Shown: one piece after another, positions 35,629 through 44,809 of the stretch
Layout of the letters: each line of letters opens with the position of its first letter
How positions within the stretch are numbered: position 1 is the first letter of the stretch
Assembly: GCA_029264305.1 (NCBI GenBank)
Contig: JARICA010000020.1
Coordinates: forward strand, 81,278 to 145,277
Direction of reading: 5' to 3'
DNA: 64,000 nucleotides
From: Faecalimonas sp.
GTDB lineage: Bacteria; Bacillota; Clostridia; Lachnospirales; Lachnospiraceae
The notes under the pieces: model-generated
What the model was told of the DNA's origin: nothing
Databases searched by the model: none
Seen by the model: only the letters and a program-made list of their open reading frames with translations
Made by a program: the position numbers and the translations under genes

Positions 35629-35640
35629 GAGGGCATATAT

Positions 35641-36315
35641 ATGGTTGAGATTACACTGAATTTAAAAAAAGATGATTATAGAAATGAAGAGGCTTTTAAA
35701 TCGCTTCGTACGAACATTGAATTTTCAGGAGAAGATAATAAAGTGATTGCACTGACAAGTTGTACACCGAGTGAGGGAAAATCAAGTGTTTCATTGGGGT
35801 TAGCGAAAGCGTTTGCCGAGGATGGTAAATCAGTTCTTTTTGTGGATGCAGATTTACGAAAATCAGTTTTGCTGGGTAGATATCGAATTATGCAAGATGT
35901 AAAAGGGTTAACACATTTTTTATCTGGACAAGCTGAAATTAGCGAAGTGATTTGCAAAACAGAAGTGTCTGGCTTATATATGATTTTTGCAGGACCTGTT
36001 CCACCAAATCCGGCAGAACTTCTTGGGAGTAAAAAGTTCGCTTCCTTTATTTCAGGTGTACGTAAACTGTATGATTATGTGATTATAGATACACCACCGC
36101 TTGGAAGTGTTATTGATAGTGCGATTGTATCTAGTGTATGTGATGCTGCTATTTTGGTTATTGCAGCAAATAGTGTGAGTTATAAGTTTGCGAGAGTGGT
36201 AAAAGAACAGTTGGAAAAATCAAATTGTAAACTTCTTGGCACAGTGTTAAATAAGGTAGATATGAAACAAGATAAATATTATGGAAAATATTACGGCCAT
36301 CATGGGGAAAAATAG
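35641..36315 (+). CDS. Capsule bacterial tyrosine kinase (CpsD)
   Basis: A 224-residue BY-kinase. Walker A TPSEGKSS (about 42-49), Walker A' LFVDADLRKS (about 73-82) and Walker B VIIDTPPLGS (about 147-156) are complete, and the C-terminus carries a cluster of tyrosines (YYGKYYGHHG) that is the autophosphorylation site in CpsD. It works with the separate CpsC membrane protein upstream and is dephosphorylated by the CpsB-type enzyme. Seven bases before the next ORF. Confidence 0.93.
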   Translation: MVEITLNLKKDDYRNEEAFKSLRTNIEFSGEDNKVIALTSCTPSEGKSSVSLGLAKAFAEDGKSVLFVDADLRKSVLLGRYRIMQDVKGLTHFLSGQAEISEVICKTEVSGLYMIFAGPVPPNPAELLGSKKFASFISGVRKLYDYVIIDTPPLGSVIDSAIVSSVCDAAILVIAANSVSYKFARVVKEQLEKSNCKLLGTVLNKVDMKQDKYYGKYYGHHGEK

Positions 36316-36327
36316 AGGTGATTGGGA

Positions 36328-36981
36328 ATGAGAAACAAATTAATTACAAGCATCTTGATTTTTATGAGTGTTATCCTGCTTGGGGCAAGTGTACTGATTT
36401 TAAGAAAAGAGGACAGAACAGCCCCTGTAATTGAGGTGGGAAAAAGTGCTATAACATATAAAGAGGGAGAAGATTATGATCAGTTATTAGAAGGGGTTGT
36501 AGCTGAAGATAATAAAGACGGAGATGTGACGGATAAGATTTTTGTTGATAAAATTGTAAAAAGTGGAGATGGTAAAAAAGCAATTGTAAAATATGCAGTC
36601 ATTGACCAAGCGAAAAATGTGGGGACTGCTGAACGGAAAGTTACGTATGAGGAGAACAAAAAAGAAGAAATAAAAATGCATCCGGAAGAGAAGAAAGAGG
36701 AAGAAGTGACGGAAACATCAGAACAACAAGATAAGGGGATGCCAGTGATTCGTTTGAAATCTTCTACAGTTACAGTGAAAAAAGGAAGTAGATTTTCCGC
36801 ATTATCTTATGTGGATACAGTTGAGGATAATCAAGACAATAAAAGTGATTTATATAAGCGTATACATATTGATGGAAAATATAATATCAATGTGCAAGGA
36901 ACGTACGTGTTGCAGTATTATGTGAGAGACCATGAGGGGAACATGTCAAATATTGAAAAACTTACTCTTATTGTTCAATAA
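36328..36981 (+). CDS. Membrane-anchored protein with two Ig-like (DUF5011-type) domains
   Basis: A 217-residue protein: short basic N-terminus, one membrane helix (about 4-24), then two beta-rich repeats of the kind found in DUF5011/HYR proteins (APVIEVGKSAITYKEGEDY at about 32-50; MPVIRLKSSTVTVKKGSRF at about 136-154), linked by a Lys/Glu-rich segment. It is extracytoplasmic. An in-frame TTG at 36322 is less likely than the ATG at 36328, which AGAGGTGA precedes. Position between the kinase and the sugar-nucleotide enzymes suggests a role at the surface in polymer assembly, but none is established. Confidence 0.75.
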   Translation: MRNKLITSILIFMSVILLGASVLILRKEDRTAPVIEVGKSAITYKEGEDYDQLLEGVVAEDNKDGDVTDKIFVDKIVKSGDGKKAIVKYAVIDQAKNVGTAERKVTYEENKKEEIKMHPEEKKEEEVTETSEQQDKGMPVIRLKSSTVTVKKGSRFSALSYVDTVEDNQDNKSDLYKRIHIDGKYNINVQGTYVLQYYVRDHEGNMSNIEKLTLIVQ

Positions 36982-37025
36982 TTTGTGATGATGAAAATCG
37001 AAAAGAATGAATTGGAGGGAAGAAT

Positions 37026-39002
37026 ATGAAAGAATGGAAACAAAGAAAATCTAATGGGTTAGAACATTGGCAGATTATATCTGTCTTCTTGGTGGTGTAT
37101 GATGCATTGGCGATAGGACTAGCCTTTTTATTTGCATTATGGTTTCGATTTGATTGTAAATTATCGATGATTCCAGAAGAATATTTAATGGCATACTTCA
37201 AATTTATTCCCATTTATATTGTAATGTCATTGCTTATTTTTTGGCGTATGCATTTGTATAATAGCATTTGGAGATTTGCAAGTTATAGTGAATTGATGAG
37301 AACAATCATTGCCACAGGAGTAACTTTTTTGGTTCATTGTGTAGGAATTACAGTGTTTTTTAATCGAATGCCGATTTCCTATTATATTTTTGGGATTATG
37401 ATTCAATTTATTTTGGTTTTAGGTATTCGATTTTCTTATAGGTTTGTTTTACTTGAAAAAAGCCGAAAAGTGAGTAGACAAGAAAATAAAAGTGGGAAAA
37501 GAGTGTTACTTATTGGAGCAGGAAAAGCAGGACGTATGCTTTTGCGAGATATTAAAAACTTAGATCGAAAAAAAGACCACGTTTGCTGTATTATAGACGA
37601 TAATCCAAACAAGTGGGGAAGGTCTATTGATGGGATTCAAGTAGAAGGTGGACGAGATTCAATTTTTGATTGTGTAGAACGTTATAATATAGAAAAAATT
37701 GTACTAGCGATTCCAAGTGCAACTGTAGAGGAAAAAAGAGACATTTTAAATATTTGCAAAGAAACAGGTTGTGAATTGAAAAATTTACCAGGAATTTATC
37801 AATTCTTAAGTGGAGAAGTAAAAGTGGCTGCACTGAAAGATGTGTCTGTGGAAGATTTGCTTGGACGAGATCCGATTAAGGTAAATATGGAAGAAATTTT
37901 TCGTTATATTCAAGGGAAAAAAGTGCTTGTTACAGGTGGAGGTGGGAGCATTGGCTCGGAACTCTGCCGGCTGATTGCTAAGCATCATCCGAAACAATTG
38001 ATTATTTTGGAAATTTATGAAAATAATGCATATGAAATCGAACAAGAACTAAAAAGAAAATATCCAGATTTAGATTTAGTTACTTTGATAGGCTCAGTGC
38101 GTGATTCTAGAAGAATTCATGAAGTGTTTGAAACTTATCAGCCAGAACTTGTATATCATGCTGCGGCACATAAACATGTTCCATTAATGGAAAATAGTCC
38201 GTGTGAATCTATTAAAAATAATGTAATTGGAACATATAAAACAGCATATGCAGCAATGATGAATGGGTGTCAAAAATTTGTTTTGATTAGTACAGATAAG
38301 GCGGTAAATCCTACAAACATTATGGGGGCAAGCAAAAGACTTTGTGAAATGATAGTTCAGTCGTTTGCTCGCAGTATCAAAGAAGGAAAAGTGGATAAAC
38401 TTCCATTTCTTTATGAGCATGCGGATAGTAAAAAAGTTATAGGAAATAAAAAAATGCCTCAAGATATCAAAACGGAGTTTGTTGCAGTAAGATTTGGAAA
38501 TGTACTTGGAAGTAATGGGTCTGTTATTCCACTCTTTAAAAAGCAAATTGCAGAAGGTGGTCCAGTAACGGTTACACATCCAGATATTATTCGTTACTTT
38601 ATGACAATACCAGAAGCAGTTAGTTTAGTTTTGCAGGCTGGTGTATATGCAAAAGGCGGAGAAATTTTTGTTTTAGATATGGGAGAACCAGTTAAAATTG
38701 ATGATTTGGCTAGAAATTTAATTAAACTTTCTGGACTAAAACCAGATGTGGATATTCAAGTGAATTATACTGGATTGCGACCAGGAGAGAAACTTTATGA
38801 AGAAAAACTGATGGAGGAAGAAGGTATACAGACAACTCCTAATGAGTTAATCCATATAGGCAAGCCAATTGTATTTGATATTGATCAGTTTTTGGAACAG
38901 TTGCAAGAATTAATGGAAGTTTCCTATGCAAATAGAGAAGATATTATACGAGATGCGGTGCAAGAAGTGGTAGAAACTTATCATCCAGCAAAAGAGATGT
39001 AG
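37026..39002 (+). CDS. Membrane NDP-sugar 4,6-dehydratase, PglF/WbpM/CapD family
   Basis: A 658-residue enzyme expected to convert UDP-GlcNAc to the 4-keto-6-deoxy sugar. Four N-terminal helices (about 15-140), a first Rossmann domain (LLIGAGKAGRMLLRD at about 160-174), and the catalytic SDR domain beginning VLVTGGGGSIGSELCR (about 299-314). The active site shows STDKAVNPTNIMGASKR (about 421-437): as in WbpM/PglF, methionine replaces the usual SDR tyrosine. Next to PglE- and PglC-like genes it is probably the first step to a bacillosamine-type diamino sugar. Confidence 0.93.
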   Translation: MKEWKQRKSNGLEHWQIISVFLVVYDALAIGLAFLFALWFRFDCKLSMIPEEYLMAYFKFIPIYIVMSLLIFWRMHLYNSIWRFASYSELMRTIIATGVTFLVHCVGITVFFNRMPISYYIFGIMIQFILVLGIRFSYRFVLLEKSRKVSRQENKSGKRVLLIGAGKAGRMLLRDIKNLDRKKDHVCCIIDDNPNKWGRSIDGIQVEGGRDSIFDCVERYNIEKIVLAIPSATVEEKRDILNICKETGCELKNLPGIYQFLSGEVKVAALKDVSVEDLLGRDPIKVNMEEIFRYIQGKKVLVTGGGGSIGSELCRLIAKHHPKQLIILEIYENNAYEIEQELKRKYPDLDLVTLIGSVRDSRRIHEVFETYQPELVYHAAAHKHVPLMENSPCESIKNNVIGTYKTAYAAMMNGCQKFVLISTDKAVNPTNIMGASKRLCEMIVQSFARSIKEGKVDKLPFLYEHADSKKVIGNKKMPQDIKTEFVAVRFGNVLGSNGSVIPLFKKQIAEGGPVTVTHPDIIRYFMTIPEAVSLVLQAGVYAKGGEIFVLDMGEPVKIDDLARNLIKLSGLKPDVDIQVNYTGLRPGEKLYEEKLMEEEGIQTTPNELIHIGKPIVFDIDQFLEQLQELMEVSYANREDIIRDAVQEVVETYHPAKEM

Positions 39003-39070
39003 TAAGAACAAAGAAAATTGCTTGAAAAATATTGGATTAATTTAATATAAAGGAATACAGAGGAGAAAAA

Positions 39071-40357
39071 ATGTTTAATGGAGAGAAAATAAATTTTGAG
39101 AAGTTTCCAAAACATATATATTTAGCAACACCTACAATGCATGGTGAAGAATTAAAGTATGTTACAGAGGCGTATGAGACAAATTGGATGTCAACTGTAG
39201 GAGAAAATATAAATGAGGTAGAACGTCAAGTGGCGAAAAAAGTTGGCTGTAAATATGCAGTAGGATTATCAGCAGGAACGGCATCATTACATCTTGCAAT
39301 GAAACTTGCAGGTGAAAAGCTGTATGGAATGCAAAAACTTGGGAAGGGATGTCTAAGTGGAAAAAAAGTGTTTTGTAGTGATTTGACATTCTGTGCGACA
39401 ATTAATCCTATTGTATACGAAGGTGGAGAACCTATATTTATAGATTCAGAAAGAGATACATGGAACATGGATCCAGAAGCATTAGAAAAAGCTTTTGAAA
39501 TTTACCCAGAGGTACGACTTGTAGTTTTTGCAAATCTCTATGGAGTACCATCTAAGATGGATGAACTCAGACAGGTTGCAAAAAGACACAATGCACTTAT
39601 TATAGAAGATGCTGCTGAAAGTTTTGGTGCTACATATAAAGGAATTCAGACAGGAAATTTTGGTGATTATAATTGTATTAGTTTTAATGGAAATAAGATT
39701 ATTACAGGATCTTCAGGTGGAATGTTTTTAACAGATAGTTTAGAAGATGCAAATAAGATACGTAAGTGGTCAACACAGGCTAGAGAAGATGCACCTTGGT
39801 ACCAGCATGAGGAAATAGGATACAACTACCGTATGAGTAATGTTATTGCTGGAGTTGTTAGGGGACAGATTCCATATCTTGATGAACATATTGCACAGAA
39901 GAAAGCAATTTATCAAAGATATAAAGAAGGATTTAAAAATCTTCCAATCAGTATGAATCCGTATGATGAAAAGAACTGTGAACCTAATTTTTGGTTATCT
40001 TGTATGTTAATTGATAAAGAAGCAATGTGTAAACAAGTAAGAGGTGAACATGAGCCTTTATTTAAATCAGAAGTAGGAAAAAGTTGTCCAACGGAAATTT
40101 TAGAAACTTTATCTAAATATAATGCAGAGGGTAGACCGATTTGGAAACCATTAAGTTTGCAACCAGTTTTTAGAAGTTGTGATGTGATCTCTAAAAAAGG
40201 ATCGGTAAGAGGATGTACGGATGCATATATTGAGGGTTCAAAAGAATGTGTAGGATATGATCTTTTCAATAGAGGGTTATGTTTGCCTTCGGATAACAAA
40301 ATGACAATTGAAGAACAAAATAGGGTTATAGAAATAGTAAAAGCATGTTTCAAATAG
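39071..40357 (+). CDS. DegT/DnrJ/EryC1-family sugar aminotransferase (PglE type)
   Basis: A 428-residue PLP enzyme, expected to aminate the 4-keto sugar made by the preceding dehydratase. The PLP-binding lysine is K209 in SFNGNKIITGSSGG; VGLSAGTASLHLAMKLAG (about 60-77) and the IIEDAAESFGATYKG block (about 178-192) carry the phosphate and ring contacts. It is longer than most PglE proteins because of an insert around 300-390. Sixty-eight bases follow the dehydratase and 6 precede the initiating transferase, giving a PglF-E-C order. Confidence 0.92.
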   Translation: MFNGEKINFEKFPKHIYLATPTMHGEELKYVTEAYETNWMSTVGENINEVERQVAKKVGCKYAVGLSAGTASLHLAMKLAGEKLYGMQKLGKGCLSGKKVFCSDLTFCATINPIVYEGGEPIFIDSERDTWNMDPEALEKAFEIYPEVRLVVFANLYGVPSKMDELRQVAKRHNALIIEDAAESFGATYKGIQTGNFGDYNCISFNGNKIITGSSGGMFLTDSLEDANKIRKWSTQAREDAPWYQHEEIGYNYRMSNVIAGVVRGQIPYLDEHIAQKKAIYQRYKEGFKNLPISMNPYDEKNCEPNFWLSCMLIDKEAMCKQVRGEHEPLFKSEVGKSCPTEILETLSKYNAEGRPIWKPLSLQPVFRSCDVISKKGSVRGCTDAYIEGSKECVGYDLFNRGLCLPSDNKMTIEEQNRVIEIVKACFK

Positions 40358-40363
40358 GAGAGT

Positions 40364-40999
40364 ATGATGTACAAGAAATGTTTTAAAAGATGTTTAGACT
40401 TTGTTTTGAGTTTACTTGCGTTGATTATTTTATCGCCAATTTTTCTAGTTCTTATGTTATTGGGAGCAATTTTCATGCGTGGAAATCCCTTTTTTACTCA
40501 GAAAAGACCTGGTAAAAAAGGGGAGATTTTTAAATTAGTTAAATTTCGTTCTATGGATAATAGAAAAGATAAAAATGGAAAATTTTTGCCTGATACGATA
40601 AGATTAAATAAATATGGAAAATTTTTAAGAAGCACGTCATTAGATGAACTGCCGGAATTGTTTAATATTTTAAAAGGAGATATGAGTATAGTAGGACCTA
40701 GACCATTAGCAGTTGAATATTTACAATATTATAATGAATTTGAAAAGCAGAGACATGATGTGCGTCCCGGATTGACGGGATTGGCACAAATAAATGGAAG
40801 AAATGCATTGAATTGGCCAGAGAGATTTCGTTATGATGTTAGGTATGTAAATAATGTTTCTCTTAAACTGGATCTGGAAATTATATTTAAAACGGTATGG
40901 AAAGTTGTTAAACGAAGTGATGTTGCAATATGTGGGACAACGCAGATCATAGATTTTGATAAATATCGAATAGAAGAAATGAAAAGAAACAAAAGATAG
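40364..40999 (+). CDS. Initiating phospho-sugar transferase (PglC/bacterial sugar transferase)
   Basis: A 211-residue monotopic membrane enzyme that transfers sugar-1-phosphate from a UDP-sugar to undecaprenyl phosphate, starting the repeat unit. One membrane helix (about 11-34), then the family core: QKRPGKKGEIFKLVKFRSM (about 46-64), the catalytic DE pair in TSLDELPELFNILKGDMS (about 86-103) and PGLTGLAQINGRN. Small size like PglC means it acts with soluble-sugar substrate alone. Two adjacent ATGs (40364 and 40367) are possible; the later one is better spaced. Confidence 0.92.
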   Translation: MMYKKCFKRCLDFVLSLLALIILSPIFLVLMLLGAIFMRGNPFFTQKRPGKKGEIFKLVKFRSMDNRKDKNGKFLPDTIRLNKYGKFLRSTSLDELPELFNILKGDMSIVGPRPLAVEYLQYYNEFEKQRHDVRPGLTGLAQINGRNALNWPERFRYDVRYVNNVSLKLDLEIIFKTVWKVVKRSDVAICGTTQIIDFDKYRIEEMKRNKR

Positions 41000-41032
41000 T
41001 TTTGTGAAGTGGTATAATAAGAGGAGATTTTA

Positions 41033-42310
41033 ATGTTTTATAATGATTTAAAAGGGAAAAAATTACTAGTTCTTGGAGGATTAAAAAAAGCTTCGGACAT
41101 TGTTCTGCGTGCTCAGAAAATGGGGGCATATGTTTATGTTGCGGATTACGATGAAAATAGTCCAGCCAAATTGGTTGCAGATGAAGCTGTTATGTTAAAT
41201 GCGATAAACGTTGATGAAATTGTTGATTTTTGTAAAGAGAATGCAATTGATGGTATTACAACGGGATTTGTTGATATTCTTTTGAAACCGTGTTATGAAG
41301 CGTGTAAAAGATTGAATTTACCATGCTATACGACAGAAGAAATGATTGATGTTTCAACAGATAAAAAATCCTTCAAAAAAATGTGTAAAAAGTATGATTT
41401 ACCAATACCTATAACATATCCGGTAACAAAAGATAATTATCGTGAAATGGCCAGTGAATTATCATATCCTGTTTTTGTAAAACCGTTGGACGGAAGTGGA
41501 TCAAGAGGCGCATCAGTTTGTAGAAATACAGCAGAGTACATAGGACAGGTAGAGAAGGCACTATCTTTTTCAAAAAGAAAAGAAGTTGTTGTTGAAGAAT
41601 ATCTAGAAGGAAGAGAATTTATTCTAGATTATATTTTAGTAAATGGAAAAGCTTACTTATTATCTATGTTTGACAGAATGGTTTGCCCTGACCGTCCTTC
41701 AGCAATAAATCATGCCAATTTGCTAATGGCACCATCCTCAAAAATAGATAGTTATATTGAACAGATTAATCCCAAAGTTGTCGATATGTTTAAAGATATG
41801 GGGTTCAAAAATGGATTGATTTTCTTACAAGGTTATACCAATGGGGATAAAATAACATTTTTCGAGATGGGATGCAGATTAGGGGGAACATTCCCAGAAA
41901 CGGATGAATATTTTTTAAAGGTTAATCCAATGGATATGTTAATTAATTTTGCTTTAAGTGGTGAAATGTTAAGTGAAGAAGGGTGCAAACAATTTAATGC
42001 TAAATTCAATGGAAAGGGTGGAGTTGTAAATCTGCTTGTTAAAGAAAATGGTAATTCAATTGCAGAGATAAAAGGGATAGACGAAGTTTGTGAAATGAAA
42101 TCAGTTCAACATTGTATTAGAAATATGCAAGTTGGAGATAGTTTCAAAGTAGGAAATATTACTGATAAACCAGTAGCTATTTTTTATATAGCGGCGGATA
42201 GTTTTGAAGAATTTGTTTATACTGTAAATGCCATTTATAATAAGGTTAAAGTTGTAGATGATGATGGGAATTCTATGTTAAGACCAGTCTATAAGAGTGA
42301 ATGGATATAG
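41033..42310 (+). CDS. ATP-grasp ligase in capsule locus (1)
   Basis: A 425-residue ATP-grasp enzyme. Biotin-carboxylase-like N-terminal domain (LLVLGGLKKASDIVLRAQKM), then the ATP-grasp fold (about 110-310): STDKKSFKKMCKKYDLPIP, VFVKPLDGSGSRGASVC (P-loop, about 147-163), VVEEYLEGREFILDYIL, and metal-binding FFEMGCRLGGTFPETDEY (about 280-297). Such enzymes ligate a carboxylate to an amine through acyl-phosphate. Together with the dehydrogenase that follows, it may attach an amino acid or opine-like acid to an amino sugar. The substrate cannot be read from sequence. Confidence 0.85.
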   Translation: MFYNDLKGKKLLVLGGLKKASDIVLRAQKMGAYVYVADYDENSPAKLVADEAVMLNAINVDEIVDFCKENAIDGITTGFVDILLKPCYEACKRLNLPCYTTEEMIDVSTDKKSFKKMCKKYDLPIPITYPVTKDNYREMASELSYPVFVKPLDGSGSRGASVCRNTAEYIGQVEKALSFSKRKEVVVEEYLEGREFILDYILVNGKAYLLSMFDRMVCPDRPSAINHANLLMAPSSKIDSYIEQINPKVVDMFKDMGFKNGLIFLQGYTNGDKITFFEMGCRLGGTFPETDEYFLKVNPMDMLINFALSGEMLSEEGCKQFNAKFNGKGGVVNLLVKENGNSIAEIKGIDEVCEMKSVQHCIRNMQVGDSFKVGNITDKPVAIFYIAADSFEEFVYTVNAIYNKVKVVDDDGNSMLRPVYKSEWI

Positions 42311-42337
42311 AATAATCTGTGCTAGAAGGAGAAAAAT

Positions 42338-43411
42338 ATGAAGATAACAATAGTAGGTGGAGGAAATTTAGGAACATTAATGGCAGCATCATTTGCCTCT
42401 AAAGGTAATGAAGTTATTTTACAGACCTCTAATCCAGAAAAATTTTGTAAAGTGTTGGAGGTTTATACAAATGATGAAGAATTGGTGTGTAAAGGTGAAA
42501 TTGTAAAAGCAACAAATGATTGGAAAGAATCGATATTAAATGCCGATTTAATTTGGATAGTGGTTCCACCACAGTTATTCGAGAAAACTGCACAAGCTAT
42601 GGAACCATATGTAAATGATAGACAGATAGTAGGTATGGCTCCAGGAGCAGGGGCAGCAGAATTTGCTTTTGAATCAATTATAAATAAGGGAGTCAAATTT
42701 TTTGGATTAGCACGTGTTCCTAGTATTGTAAGATTAAAAGAATATGGTAAATCTGCATATATGCTAGGACCAGCACCAGAATTGGTTATAGGAAGTATAC
42801 CAGCGAAAGAATCCAAAAATATTTCAGAATATATACAACCTTTATTTGATATGGTGTGTAGACCAGCAGCGAACTATTTGGCAGTGGCTTTTACACCTTC
42901 GAATCCAGTATTACACACATCTCGAATCTATGCTATGTTTAAAGACTATGTGCCAGGAAATAATTATCCGGAAAATGAATTATTTTATGAAGCTTGGACT
43001 ATAGATGGGGCAGAGATTTTGCTTAATTGTAGTGATGAACTTCAGCAGATATGTAAAGCTATCCCGATGGATATGAGAGAGGTTGAATCTATGCAATCTA
43101 GACACAATATCAGAACTCCAGAGGAACTTGCAAAAAGAATTTGCAGCTTGGATCGATTGAAAGGATTATATTCTCCGGTTATTAAAAATGAGAAAGGATA
43201 TGTACCGGATTTTAATTCAAGATATTTTGTTTCTGATTTTCCATTGGGCATAAAAATAATGATAGAAGTGGCGAGATTATTTGAAGTACCTACACCTACA
43301 ATGGATACTATATGGTCGTGGTATAAAAAAATACAGCCAGAACAGGCAAAAAATGGATTTAAATTAAATTTGACTCAAGAAGAATTCATTAGATTTTATA
43401 TGGGAGTATAA
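42338..43411 (+). CDS. NAD/NADP octopine/nopaline dehydrogenase-family protein
   Basis: A 357-residue two-domain oxidoreductase. N-terminal Rossmann fold with VGGGNLGTLMAASFASKGNEV-type motif (about 5-25; GGGNLG is the dinucleotide loop), central ADLIWIVVPP, and a helical C-terminal domain (about 180-340) as in opine dehydrogenases, with HTSRIYAMF carrying the likely catalytic histidine of the family. Opine dehydrogenases condense an amino acid with a 2-oxo acid using NAD(P)H. Placed 27 bases after an ATP-grasp gene in a capsule cluster, it may supply an opine-like substituent. Confidence 0.82.
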   Translation: MKITIVGGGNLGTLMAASFASKGNEVILQTSNPEKFCKVLEVYTNDEELVCKGEIVKATNDWKESILNADLIWIVVPPQLFEKTAQAMEPYVNDRQIVGMAPGAGAAEFAFESIINKGVKFFGLARVPSIVRLKEYGKSAYMLGPAPELVIGSIPAKESKNISEYIQPLFDMVCRPAANYLAVAFTPSNPVLHTSRIYAMFKDYVPGNNYPENELFYEAWTIDGAEILLNCSDELQQICKAIPMDMREVESMQSRHNIRTPEELAKRICSLDRLKGLYSPVIKNEKGYVPDFNSRYFVSDFPLGIKIMIEVARLFEVPTPTMDTIWSWYKKIQPEQAKNGFKLNLTQEEFIRFYMGV

Positions 43412-43729
43412 AATAATGAGCAATATTAAAATATTAGAAAATATAAAGAGCCATGATTGTTTAGGTAGAAAGGAAAAATTTATAAAAAAATAAGAATTAG
43501 AAGTAAAATAAAACATTCAACTGTTTGAAGATATTAATGCTTGCATTTGAAATTATGTTAAGGATGGTAGTCAACAGTTTCTAATTTAGAGTTTCCTAGA
43601 ACTTGTGGAAGTGGAATTATAATAGGACTATTATTGAAGAAGCAGATGATGAAAAGAAATGTTATGATAGATTAAAAGTGGAATGAAAGAGTAATATATA
43701 GGAATAAAGGGTTTATTTAAAATAGGATT
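43412..43729 (+). pseudogene. Degenerate 318-base stretch inside the capsule locus
   Basis: No intact gene. A 25-codon frame (43416-43493, starts MSNIKILENIKSHDCLG) without a clear ribosome site directly follows the dehydrogenase. Beyond it, all plus-strand frames are broken, although short protein-like stretches remain, such as NLWKWNYNRTIIEEADDEKK (around 43606-43665) in one frame and NLEFPRTCGSGIIIG in another. This looks like decayed coding sequence of unknown origin rather than designed spacer; the identity of the lost gene is not recognisable. Confidence 0.45.
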
Positions 43730-44806
43730 ATGTTGAATCAAAAATATAAGAAAAAAGAAATAGGTAGTGAATATCAATATGAGAATCATAAAGAAGAAGT
43801 AAGTTTAAATACTAAAAAATCAAACAATTATATACTTACGTTTTCAGGTCGTACATCTATAGAAACTGTTTTGAAAAACGAATTTCAAATAAAAAAGGCA
43901 TTACTTCCTTCGTATTGTTGTGATTCTATGATTGAACCATTTAGACAAGCGAGAATTATAGTAGATTTTTATGATGTATATTATGAAAATGGGATTAAGA
44001 TTAACGTCAGTATTGATAACGATATAGATGCGATTTTATGGTGTAACTATTTTGGGTTTGATGTATCTATGCCAGATATGAAAGAGTTTATTAATAGGGG
44101 GGGAGTTATTATTGAGGATATTACGCATAGTTTACTTTCAAATCAGGTATACCATAAACAAAGTAGTTATTTGATTGGTTCAATTCGTAAATGGGGGCCA
44201 GTATTGTCAGGAGGAATATGCGTAGCTTTAGATAAAACACTTAAAGAAAAACCACAAGAATGTCCTAGTCGAGAATTTGTTGATAAGAAAAAGAAGGCGA
44301 TGACATTAAAACAAAAATATTTATCTGGTGAACAAGAAATTTGTAAAGACCAGTTTTTAAATATGTTTTCAGAAAGTAATAAATGGCTTGCAGATAATTA
44401 TTCAAATTTGAAAATAGATGAAGAATCCTTGGAAATATTGAAAAGTATAAATTGGAAAGATGTTTGTCAAAGGAGATGTGACAATGCAACGATTTTATAT
44501 GGTGGTTTAGAGAAGTGTAAAAATATAAAACCATTATTTAATATAATAGAGATGAATAGTCCTTTGTTTTTACCAATTATAGTCGATAAAGAGAATCGAC
44601 AATCATTAAGAAAATATTTAACTGAAAATAAAATATACTGTCCGATCCATTGGCCAAAGCCAAATGATAAATGTGAATCAAATTTGTACGATATAGAACT
44701 ATCTTTAATATGTGATCAAAGATATGATAAAGATGATATTAAAAGGATGGTTGATGTAATAAAAAAATGGGATAAAGATATAACAGATACTAAGAGGGAG
44801 AGATAA
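43730..44806 (+). CDS. PLP-dependent aminotransferase-like protein (DegT-related)
   Basis: A 358-residue fold-type I PLP enzyme, divergent. FSGRTSIETVL (about 44-54) is the cofactor-phosphate loop, ALLPSYCCDSMIEPFRQARI follows, and the aspartate/lysine pair appears as IIEDITHSLLS (about 129-139) and GSIRKWGPVLSGG with K154 as the probable Schiff-base lysine. The region is unlike PglE-type sugar aminotransferases, so it may act on an amino acid or other substrate. Very AT-rich. Four bases before the second ATP-grasp gene, so the pair probably acts together. Confidence 0.75.
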   Translation: MLNQKYKKKEIGSEYQYENHKEEVSLNTKKSNNYILTFSGRTSIETVLKNEFQIKKALLPSYCCDSMIEPFRQARIIVDFYDVYYENGIKINVSIDNDIDAILWCNYFGFDVSMPDMKEFINRGGVIIEDITHSLLSNQVYHKQSSYLIGSIRKWGPVLSGGICVALDKTLKEKPQECPSREFVDKKKKAMTLKQKYLSGEQEICKDQFLNMFSESNKWLADNYSNLKIDEESLEILKSINWKDVCQRRCDNATILYGGLEKCKNIKPLFNIIEMNSPLFLPIIVDKENRQSLRKYLTENKIYCPIHWPKPNDKCESNLYDIELSLICDQRYDKDDIKRMVDVIKKWDKDITDTKRER

Positions 44807-44809
44807 GCT

